Origin: Clostridiales bacterium
GTDB taxonomy: Bacteria > Bacillota > Clostridia > Oscillospirales > QAMX01
DNA: 7,728 bases
Direction of reading: 5' to 3'
Assembly (NCBI GenBank): GCA_016285815.1
Contig: JAEERN010000121.1
Span: 1-7,728 of the forward strand
Position numbers and translations under genes: made by a program. This document shows, piece after piece, positions 1-5,762 of this stretch (positions within the stretch are counted from its first letter, which is position 1; each line of letters begins with the position of its first letter). The notes beneath the pieces are model-generated. The model had not been told where the DNA came from, did no database searches, and saw only the letters and a program-made list of their open reading frames with translations.

Positions 1-565
1 CCGTGTACCCCGCCGCGCCGAAATACGCGGCGACCCGGATCCCGGCGCTGTCCACCGCGCCGCGCCCCAGCGCGAAGACACCCAGCGTCAGGATCACCAG
101 CCCGGCCTGACGGGTGAAAAAGCCGAGCAGCGGCATGGCGGCGGCGGCCCCGGCGGAATAGCCGCCGGCGCGGAGATACCAGATCTGGAACGGCTGGCCC
201 CCCGCGCCGGAGGGCGTGACGCAATCGTAGTACCGCCCGAGGGCCGCCGTTTCCAGCGCGGCCCGCAGAGACACGCGCTCGCCCAGACGGCGCATCATCA
301 GCAAAAGCTTCCCGGTCTCGGCGGCGAGGACGAAGGCGACGCACCCGGCCGCTCCGGCCAGCGCCAGCAGACGCTGCGGACTGAAGGGCTCGCCGCGGTA
401 CGCCTGCCGCTCCCGCGAGAACTCAGCCGACGCCGTGAGCCAGAGGACCGCGGCGTTCAGCAGCACGAACAGCAAAACGCCGATCCTCTTTTTCCATCTG
501 CTCCCCCTGTCCGCGCGCGGCGCGGACAGGGCCGTTCTCCTGCTCTCCTGTCGGATGGCGTTCAA
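1..565 (-). CDS. YbhN/UPF0104 (LPG-synthase TM-like) integral membrane protein, 3' partial
   Basis: The minus-strand frame is open from 565 to the window edge, giving 188 codons; the C-terminal part lies outside. Hydrophobic segments fall at about residues 28-45, 66-82, 140-166 and from 178 on. Between them is a loop with RYYDCVTPSGAGGQPFQIWY (about 111-130). The core of this loop, TPSGxGGQPFQ, is the hallmark I associate with the YbhN/UPF0104 family, the membrane part related to lysylphosphatidylglycerol synthase/flippase (MprF). Members usually have about 300-350 residues and 7-8 TMs, so roughly half is present. The role is probably lipid or glycolipid transport across the cytoplasmic membrane; the substrate cannot be told. 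I chose TTG at 565-563, preceded by an AGAGGGGG ribosome site seven bases upstream, because no ATG lies in this frame between the upstream TAA (about 653) and the first TM. A stronger-looking ATG at 497-495 is out of frame by one base (see findings). The gene is separated from the operon on its right by two hairpins, so it is probably its own unit. Confidence 0.75.
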   Translation of the reverse strand, partial: MNAIRQESRRTALSAPRADRGSRWKKRIGVLLFVLLNAAVLWLTASAEFSRERQAYRGEPFSPQRLLALAGAAGCVAFVLAAETGKLLLMMRRLGERVSLRAALETAALGRYYDCVTPSGAGGQPFQIWYLRAGGYSAGAAAAMPLLGFFTRQAGLVILTLGVFALGRGAVDSAGIRVAAYFGAAGYT

Positions 566-679
566 TCCGCCGCCCCCTCTCCGGTCGTTTTCTTTCGCGC
601 CGCCGGTCCTTCCGTCCGCGGCGGGCCGCGGCCGTTCCGCCGCGCAGCCTTAGGATACCACAAAAAGCCGAAAGAAAAC

Positions 680-719
680 GGCGCGGCGCCTTTAAGTTTT
701 TCTTAATCCGCGCCGCGCC
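680..719 (-). terminator. Composite hairpin, probable second terminator or leader structure
   Basis: Perfect 10-bp GC arms lie at 680-689 (GGCGCGGCGC) and 710-719 (GCGCCGCGCC). They enclose a second 5-bp AT stem, TTAAG 692-696 with CTTAA 702-706, around a T5 (A5 on minus) loop. Read on the minus strand, the hairpin is followed by GTTTTCTTT and, a little later, TTTTT, which fits an intrinsic terminator. It lies between the stronger terminator at 737-780 and the start of the leftmost gene. It could therefore back up that terminator or act as a leader attenuator for the YbhN-like gene. On the plus strand only a C/T-rich tract follows. Confidence 0.55.
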
Positions 720-736
720 CGCCCGTCTTCTCTTTT

Positions 737-780
737 CCGACAAAAAAAGGCCGCCCGGCCGGGCGGTCTTTTTTTGTCGG
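737..780 (-). terminator. Rho-independent terminator of the four-gene operon
   Basis: A long inverted repeat with CCGACAAAAAAA on one side and TTTTTTTGTCGG on the other surrounds a GC core (GGCCGCCCGG / CCGGGCGGTC, one imperfect pair). On the minus strand the core is followed by seven T, and it starts 13 bases after the GH31 stop codon at 793-795. This is the expected position for the end of the operon. It is symmetric, so it would also work on plus-strand transcripts, although no plus-strand gene ends nearby. Confidence 0.92.
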
Positions 781-792
781 AAGTCTTTTTTT

Positions 793-2769
793 CTACAGCC
801 GCTCGAACACGGGGATCCGCTCCAGCGGCGCGGCGGCGCGCACCGTCCGGCCGCCGGACAGGATCTCGCCGCTGTCGGCGTCCCGCCACGTCCCCGCCGG
901 CAGGTATACGTCCCGCTCGGTCCGGCCCGGCCACAGCACCGGGGCCACCAGCAGGCGCGGTCCGAACAGGTACTGGTCCGCCAGCTCCCAGCAGCGGGGA
1001 TCGTCCGGAAATTCGTAGAACATCGCCCGGAGCAGCGGCGAACCGTCCTCGTGCGCCTGTGCGAAGATCTCCCGCAGATAGGGCTTCAGCGCCAGACGGC
1101 GCGCGTGATACTTCTTCAGGATGGCGCCGGTCTCCTCGCCGAAGCTCCACAGCTCGTTGGGACGGCCCGTGTCCAGATAGCCGCCGCCCCGTTCGCGCCG
1201 GTCCAGCGGCGGAATATCGTGGGGGCCCCGGTCGCCGTGCATCCGCAGCACGGGCGAATAGACGGCGAACTGGAACCAGCGGACCAGAAGCTCGCGGAAG
1301 GCCGGGTCGTCGGCGTCGTCCGTCATAAAGCCGCCCGCGTCCGTGGTCCACCACGGGATCCCGGCCAGCCCCATGTTCAGCCCCGCCGCCAGCTGATCGC
1401 GGAAGGCCTCGAAATCGCTCGGCACGTCCCCCGACCAGATGACGTTGCCGTACCGCTGGCTTCCCGCCCAGCAGCACCGCATCAGGTTGACCGCCCCGGG
1501 CCGCATATGGTCGAAAAAGATCCGCCCGTACATCTGCGGATACTGGTTGCTGCAGGTCATGGCCGGACCGGCGGCATAGCGATAGTGGTCGAAGTCGTAG
1601 ACGCCGAGGTCCGGCTCTGCGTTGTCCAGCCAGAAGCCGTCGATCCCCAGGTCGTAATAGTTCCGGCGGCAGATCTCCCAGACGCGCTCGCGCGTTTCGG
1701 GGTTGAACGGGTCGATCTGGACGCAGTCCCCCTGAAAGTCATAGGTCTGGTCCGCGCCGCGCTCGGTGCGCATCAGAAGACCGTCCTCCAGCATGGGATA
1801 GAAGTTCTCGCTGCGCCGGTCCACGCTGGGCCACACGGAGACCATGACCTTGATCCCCATGCGGTGCAGCTCGTCCACCATGCCCTTTGGATCGGGCCAA
1901 TAGGTCTCGTCGAACCTCCACTCGCCCTGCAGGGGCCAGTGGAAAAAGTCGATGATGATCATGTCCGGGCGAACGCCCTCGGCCAGACAGCGCCGCGCCA
2001 CGGACAGGACCTCGTCCTGCGTGCGATAGCGCAGCCTGCACTGCCAGAGCCCCATGAGGTCCTCCGGGAACAGCGGCGCCCGGCCGGTGACGGCGGTGTA
2101 CCGCCCCAGGATCTCCCGCGGGGTGTCCCCCAGGGTGATCCAATAGTCCATCTGCCGCGTCGCGGCGGCGGTCCACTCGGTCAGGTTCTTGCCGAAGCTG
2201 ACGCGCCCCACGGCGGGCAGGTTCCACAAAAACCCGTATCCCAGCGACGACAGCGCAAAGGGGACGGAGATCTGGCTGTTGCGCTGGGCAAGCTCCAGAA
2301 CGCAGCCCTTCAGATCCAGATAGGGCTGCTGGTACTGGCCCATGCCGAAGAGCTTTTCCCCGTCCCGGCTCTCAAAGCGCACGCACAGGCTGTGCTCGCT
2401 GCCGCCGATCACCGCCTTCCACTCCCGGTTGACCACCTTGAGACAGCGGCTCTCCCGGGAGATCGTGCCCGCGTAATTGCGGTAATACTCCCGCAGCAGC
2501 GGCTCTTCGCCCCGGAAGAACGAGATCACACCCGCGGCGTTGACCTCGGCGCGCAGGGCGCCGTTCCGGATCCACGCCGAATCTCCGTCCGTTCCCGTCT
2601 CGCACCGGGCCGCGGCCGGCCGCGCCGTCAGCGCCCGATCCTCCGTCCCGTCGACGGCCGGCGCCATGGCCGCCCGGACCCGGAACGCGTCCGGCCCCCA
2701 GGCCTCGATGCGAAGGGTCTCGCCCCGCCGCCGCGCCGTCAGCGCGCCGGGCTCCGTCTCAAACCGCAT
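793..2769 (-). CDS. Glycoside hydrolase family 31, alpha-xylosidase/alpha-glucosidase type
   Basis: This 658-residue protein has the full GH31 layout. An N-terminal beta-sandwich (about 1-230) carries the FGMGQYQQPYLDLKG segment (141-155). A TIM barrel (about 235-560) and C-terminal beta domains follow. The catalytic nucleophile is probably Asp382 in WLDNAEPD. The acid/base is probably Asp448 in WSGD. Substrate-site signatures include IIIDFFHW (271-278), SVWP (311-314) and RMHG (509-512). The sequence GLWQCRLRYRTQDEV and the WLDNAEP variant resemble XylS/Xyl31-type alpha-xylosidases more than starch alpha-glucosidases, so removal of alpha-xylose from xyloglucan oligosaccharides is the best guess; the family is broad (glucosidase, galactosidase, sulfoquinovosidase), so the substrate is not proven. 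There is no signal peptide, so it should act in the cytoplasm on imported oligosaccharides. The ATG has GGAGGAG four bases upstream and overlaps the end of the preceding gene by 11 bases. It is the last gene of the operon. Confidence 0.95.
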   Translation of the reverse strand: MRFETEPGALTARRRGETLRIEAWGPDAFRVRAAMAPAVDGTEDRALTARPAAARCETGTDGDSAWIRNGALRAEVNAAGVISFFRGEEPLLREYYRNYAGTISRESRCLKVVNREWKAVIGGSEHSLCVRFESRDGEKLFGMGQYQQPYLDLKGCVLELAQRNSQISVPFALSSLGYGFLWNLPAVGRVSFGKNLTEWTAAATRQMDYWITLGDTPREILGRYTAVTGRAPLFPEDLMGLWQCRLRYRTQDEVLSVARRCLAEGVRPDMIIIDFFHWPLQGEWRFDETYWPDPKGMVDELHRMGIKVMVSVWPSVDRRSENFYPMLEDGLLMRTERGADQTYDFQGDCVQIDPFNPETRERVWEICRRNYYDLGIDGFWLDNAEPDLGVYDFDHYRYAAGPAMTCSNQYPQMYGRIFFDHMRPGAVNLMRCCWAGSQRYGNVIWSGDVPSDFEAFRDQLAAGLNMGLAGIPWWTTDAGGFMTDDADDPAFRELLVRWFQFAVYSPVLRMHGDRGPHDIPPLDRRERGGGYLDTGRPNELWSFGEETGAILKKYHARRLALKPYLREIFAQAHEDGSPLLRAMFYEFPDDPRCWELADQYLFGPRLLVAPVLWPGRTERDVYLPAGTWRDADSGEILSGGRTVRAAAPLERIPVFERL

Positions 2770-4222
2770 GCCACTCCTCCTCCGCGCCGGCCGGATGCTC
2801 GCTCGCGAGCAGGGCCTCGACGATATGGCGCTCCCGCGCTTTCTGCTCCGTGTCCTCGTCCTCCAGCGGTCTCAGGTACCGGTGGAGCCGCTTGGGCAGA
2901 TACTCCACCGCCTCGGGGTCGTCGGGGTCCGGGTTCTCGGCATAGGACCAGTTGTGATACCAGTAATAGTTGCACATGCGCCGGTGGATGATCCGGGCCA
3001 GCTCGTCCGTGGTGATCCGGTCGCCCCAGCGCTCCTTCAGCACCTTGATCTGCTCCCGGAAGTTCAGCAGATACAGATAGGAGTACCGCTTGAAGGTGTC
3101 CGCCTTTTCCCAGTCGTTCCGCATCAGCGCGATGAACGCGTCGCTCCTGCTGTTCGTCTCGTTGACCTGCGCCCGTCTGGTCTGGCTCAGAAGGCCCGCC
3201 TCTGACTTCCAGTCGAACAGGATCAGGTTCTCGGCCGCGATCGTTCCGGAGCGGTGACGCAGCAGCAGCCCGGCGCCGTTCTCCTCCCGGGAGAAGACGG
3301 TGCAGACGTACAGCCGCCAGTCGGCGGAGATCAGGAACAGGTCGGAGATGACCTTCAGCTGCTGCTGCTGTTCCGCCACGATGATCCGGTCGGCCCGGCG
3401 CAGCACGTCGATGTGGTCGTACCACGGTTCGGTATAGGTCACCACGTTCAGCTTGTCCAGATTGAAGTGGGTCTGGCTGAAGCGGTGGGTGTCGCCGAAG
3501 ATGTGCCAGGTGACGTTGGCGAAGGCGCACGCCTGAAGCCCGTAGAACAGCAGCTCTTCGCCCAGCTTTTCAAAGCCGATGACGACGACGGTCAGATCGG
3601 CCGGCCCCTCGTCCCAGCGGATGAAATCGGTCATGGGATACCGGACCCAGAACTGCTCCGCTGCCAGCTCCTCCGGACAGAAGGACTGGAAGTGCTCGGT
3701 CCCCACCAGAACGCCCGGCAGGGTCTCGGTCTTGAAGTATACGTGCTTGTCCGCCAGACGGTCGTAGTGCTCGAGATAGAACTGCATATTCTCTTCTTCG
3801 CTGCCCAGCAACACGTAGTTGCTGGCGTCCACGAAGCCGTTGCTGCCGTCGATCACCTGTTTCTGGGTCTTGCGGAGCTCTTCCGAGTCGCGCTTGCTGC
3901 CAAAGACGAACATGCTGTCCTTGCGCTTGCCCCGGATCCGGTCGCCCAGAATCAGGAACAGGTTCTCCACCACGGCCAGGATGGCGCTCAGCGTGAAGAA
4001 CGCCGCCAGGAAGCGCGTGACGTTCAACAGGATGTTCGCCGGGGGGATGCTGTTGTTCAGCGCGAACATCAAAAGCGTATTGAACAGCGAATCGAAGAAC
4101 GACTCGCCCGCCCACAGGCCGCCGGCAACGCCCATGATCAGCGTGACGGCCATCAGCGCGTTCAAAAAGCGAAGGCGGCGGATCTCTCTCTTGTCTTTCT
4201 TATCCGATTCCGACAGACTCAT
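2759..4222 (-). CDS. Two-TM, RCK/TrkA-N-like membrane protein with C-terminal RyR-like domain (putative ligand-gated channel)
   Basis: This 487-residue protein has a basic N-terminus, then TM1 (about 19-38). A short amphipathic segment, SFFDSLFNTLLMFALNN (41-57), ends in SIPP, and a long TM2 spans about 64-93. This M1-pore helix-M2 spacing recalls 2TM potassium channels, but the TVGYG filter is absent. A first Rossmann-like lobe follows: MFVFGS at 104-109, NYVLLGSEEEN at 135-145 and PEELAAEQFW at 183-192. A second follows: LTVVVIGFEKLGEELL (210-225) and ADRIIVAEQ (277-285). These are typical of RCK/TrkA-N nucleotide-binding modules. The C-terminal region (about 365-455) has LARIIHRRMCNYYWYHNW followed by KRLHRYLRPLED, matching my memory of prokaryotic RyR (ryanodine receptor repeat) domains. 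The inferred role is a membrane channel or sensor whose gate responds to a bound nucleotide or metabolite; this is not established. The ATG has GGAGAAGGAAG upstream and overlaps the dcd stop as ATGA. The long hydrophilic C-terminus should be cytoplasmic. Confidence 0.85.
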   Translation of the reverse strand: MSLSESDKKDKREIRRLRFLNALMAVTLIMGVAGGLWAGESFFDSLFNTLLMFALNNSIPPANILLNVTRFLAAFFTLSAILAVVENLFLILGDRIRGKRKDSMFVFGSKRDSEELRKTQKQVIDGSNGFVDASNYVLLGSEEENMQFYLEHYDRLADKHVYFKTETLPGVLVGTEHFQSFCPEELAAEQFWVRYPMTDFIRWDEGPADLTVVVIGFEKLGEELLFYGLQACAFANVTWHIFGDTHRFSQTHFNLDKLNVVTYTEPWYDHIDVLRRADRIIVAEQQQQLKVISDLFLISADWRLYVCTVFSREENGAGLLLRHRSGTIAAENLILFDWKSEAGLLSQTRRAQVNETNSRSDAFIALMRNDWEKADTFKRYSYLYLLNFREQIKVLKERWGDRITTDELARIIHRRMCNYYWYHNWSYAENPDPDDPEAVEYLPKRLHRYLRPLEDEDTEQKARERHIVEALLASEHPAGAEEEWHAV

Positions 4223-4785
4223 ACCGTTTGACTTCCTTCTCCCGTGTTCTTTGCGGCTTCCTCGTCCTCATACACCCGCGAGCCGGTGGCGCCGCGCTGT
4301 CCCTGATACTTCCCGCCGTAGGGCGTCCGGGCCGGCGCGTCCATCTCCGCGAACACGAGCTGCCCGATCCGGCGGCCCGCCGTCAGCTCGATGGCGCACC
4401 GGTTGGCGTTGAACAGCTCCAGCGTGATCTCGCCGCAAAAGCCCGGATCCACCCAGCCCGCGTTCTGGATGAACAAGCCCATCCGTCCCAGAGAACTCCG
4501 TCCCTCGACGAAGGCGGTCAGGTCGTCCGGCAGCTCCACGTATTCCACGGTCGTGGCCAAAACGAAGTGCCCCGGAAGCAGCAGATACCGCTCCGCCTCA
4601 ACGGTCTTGTATGCGATCCGGTGAGACAGGTCGACGATCCCGGCGGGCGAATCCTCCACCACGCTGAAGGTCCGCCCCAGCCGGATGTCCACGCTGGCGG
4701 GCTGGATCTGCCCCTTCTCCAGCGGCGAGACGACAAGCGAGCCCTCCCGCAGCCGTTTTTGGATGCCGCCGTCTGACAGGATCAT
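4219..4785 (-). CDS. dcd: dCTP deaminase (possibly bifunctional dCTP deaminase/dUTPase)
   Basis: The 188-residue product matches the dCTP deaminase family along its length. It starts MILSDGGIQKRL, with QPASVDIRLG at 28-37. The active-site segment is EGRSSLGRMG (94-103), and AGWVDPGF (109-116) precedes ITLELFN, where Glu123 is the expected catalytic glutamate. The C-terminus has IGQLVFAEM and KYQGQRGATGSRVY, the substrate-covering tail. The enzyme converts dCTP to dUTP in the cytosol, feeding dUMP and thymidylate synthesis. The KYQGQRG tail and GWVDPGF resemble actinobacterial and archaeal enzymes that also hydrolyse dUTP to dUMP (EC 3.5.4.30); sequence alone does not settle mono- versus bifunctional. 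The chosen ATG overlaps the hydrolase stop as ATGA and has only a weak GGGG ribosome site, so translation is probably coupled. An apparent longer open frame upstream reads through the hydrolase gene out of frame and is not part of the protein. Confidence 0.95.
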   Translation of the reverse strand: MILSDGGIQKRLREGSLVVSPLEKGQIQPASVDIRLGRTFSVVEDSPAGIVDLSHRIAYKTVEAERYLLLPGHFVLATTVEYVELPDDLTAFVEGRSSLGRMGLFIQNAGWVDPGFCGEITLELFNANRCAIELTAGRRIGQLVFAEMDAPARTPYGGKYQGQRGATGSRVYEDEEAAKNTGEGSQTV

Positions 4786-5543
4786 CGTGTTTTCCCCGTT
4801 TCCCTTTGTTTTTCCCGGACCGTTCCGCCCGCCCGGGCCAGCGTTTCCCGCAGTCTCTTTTTCAGAAGGGCCTGTGCGCCGTCCGCAAACCAATCGTGGC
4901 CGCAGTCGGCCAGGACCGTGACGTCGGCGCCCGCACAGCGCCGCGCCGCCGACGCCGACCGGAGCGAGACGATCTCGTCCCGGTCGGAAAAGAAGTACTC
5001 CGCCGGGGCCAGACGCGTCTTCGCCGCGCGAAAGGCCGGGCGGATCGCCCGCAAAAGCCCGGCATAGGGACGGACGCAGAGCAGATACGCCGCGGCGTTC
5101 CGGGCAGAGACGCTGTTGGCCGCCCGCGCCGCCTTCACGCCGGGGCCGTCCACCTCGCTCTCCGGCCGCATGGCCAGGACCGCCCGGTGAAAATACCGCG
5201 GCGTCGGCCGGATCCGGAAGGGACAGCCGATCAGGAGCATCCCCGCAAAGGGCCGCCCCAGCGCCTCGTCGGTCAAAAGCCCCAGCAGACACCCCAGAGA
5301 GTGCCCCACGAAGACGACGGCCTCGCACCGGTCGGCCAGCGCCCGCGCTTCCCGGCGCGCCGCGTCCAGCCAGTCCTTCAGCCCGACGCGCCGGAACTCG
5401 CGCACCGTTTTGCCGTGTCCCGGCAGCAGCGGTGCCCGATAGGGGATCCCCTCCGAAAGTGCGTCGATCAGAAAGCGAAAATGCTCCGGCCGCCCCTGGA
5501 TCCCGTGCAGGAAGAGAACGCCCGTCTTTCCTTCTTTCGCCAC
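4782..5543 (-). CDS. Alpha/beta hydrolase, esterase/monoacylglycerol-lipase-like
   Basis: The protein has 253 residues and the serine-hydrolase fold. LFLHGIQGRPEHF (10-22) provides the oxyanion-hole HG, PLLPGHGKT (38-46) follows, and the nucleophile elbow GHSLG places Ser82. Asp187 in FFSDRDEIV and His216 in DCGHDWF complete the triad. Size and motif order resemble the carboxylesterase Est30/monoglyceride-lipase group. The natural substrate cannot be told; a small acyl ester or a deacetylation step is possible. There is no signal peptide, so it should be cytosolic. The start is GTG at 5543-5541, preceded by GGAGAGGGGAGAGG. The frame stays open further upstream, but only into the promoter and the antisense of the divergent gene, so that extension is rejected. 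It is the first gene of the operon, about 50 bases downstream of the predicted start of transcription, and ends in a 4-base overlap with dcd. Confidence 0.9.
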   Translation of the reverse strand: MAKEGKTGVLFLHGIQGRPEHFRFLIDALSEGIPYRAPLLPGHGKTVREFRRVGLKDWLDAARREARALADRCEAVVFVGHSLGCLLGLLTDEALGRPFAGMLLIGCPFRIRPTPRYFHRAVLAMRPESEVDGPGVKAARAANSVSARNAAAYLLCVRPYAGLLRAIRPAFRAAKTRLAPAEYFFSDRDEIVSLRSASAARRCAGADVTVLADCGHDWFADGAQALLKKRLRETLARAGGTVREKQRETGKTR

Positions 5544-5561
5544 CGCGCCTCTCCCCTCTCC

Positions 5562-5586
5562 TGTTCCGTCCGCCCAGGCCGGAACA
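5562..5586 (-). promoter_or_regulatory. Inverted repeat in the operon leader
   Basis: Perfect 7-base arms TGTTCCG (5562-5568) and CGGAACA (5580-5586) are separated by 11 bases. The element lies just downstream of the predicted transcription start of the minus-strand operon and just before the ribosome site of its first gene. It could be a leader hairpin or a protein-binding operator; the sequence does not decide. Confidence 0.4.
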
Positions 5587-5601
5587 AGCCTTGACGGAAT
5601 G

Positions 5602-5630
5602 ATTATACCACATCTCCCCCGCCCTATCAA
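5602..5630 (-). promoter_or_regulatory. SigA-type promoter of the four-gene operon
   Basis: Read on the minus strand: TTGATA (5630-5625), a 17-base spacer, then TATAAT (5607-5602) with TGG directly before it, an extended -10. Only one base of the -35 differs from consensus. Transcription should start near 5595, leaving a leader of about 50 bases before the GTG of the hydrolase gene. Confidence 0.9.
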
Positions 5631-5685
5631 GCGGACTGGGCCACCGGCCGGATCGTTTTTGTCATCTTCCGCTTCCCGGCAGCGA

Positions 5686-5714
5686 TTGACAACCGCGCGC
5701 CGAGGCCCTATAAT
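5686..5714 (+). promoter_or_regulatory. Consensus SigA-type promoter of the CE15-like gene
   Basis: TTGACA at 5686-5691 and TATAAT at 5709-5714 are both perfect and 17 bases apart. Transcription should begin near 5720-5722. The -35 box is 55 bases from the -35 of the divergent operon promoter, so the two units share a compact control region and could share a regulator. A GC palindrome CCGGCCGG at 5645-5652 lies between them but is weak evidence for an operator in DNA of this composition. Confidence 0.93.
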
Positions 5715-5722
5715 AGAACCGC

Positions 5723-5742
5723 GCCGGAGCTGCCGCTCCGGC
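5723..5742 (+). promoter_or_regulatory. 5'-terminal mRNA hairpin
   Basis: A perfect 8-bp stem GCCGGAGC (5723-5730) / GCTCCGGC (5735-5742) closes a TGCC tetraloop, starting within a few bases of the predicted transcription start. No T-run follows, so it is not a terminator. Its position fits a 5' stabilising stem or a regulator binding site. The ribosome site AGGGAGG (5749-5755) stays free just after it. Confidence 0.6.
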
Positions 5743-5762
5743 CGCTGAAGGGAGGCCTTTCC

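Noticed and set aside
652..657. Possible -10 (TATCCT, extended TG) for the YbhN-like gene
   Set aside because: No acceptable -35 at 16-18 bases; too weak to call.
1051..2991. 646-codon open frame on the plus strand
   Set aside because: It lies antisense to the GH31 gene, has no ribosome site or family motif, and long antisense frames are common in GC-rich coding DNA.
3254..4231. 325-codon plus-strand frame
   Set aside because: Antisense shadow of the channel-like gene with low-complexity composition and no recognisable motif.
4786..5613. Long N-terminal extension of dcd
   Set aside because: This is the out-of-frame reading of the hydrolase gene; family length and the ATGA overlap support the start at 4785.
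5645..5652. CCGGCCGG palindrome between the divergent promoters
   Set aside because: Short GC palindromes are expected by chance in this composition; similar ones occur elsewhere in the window.
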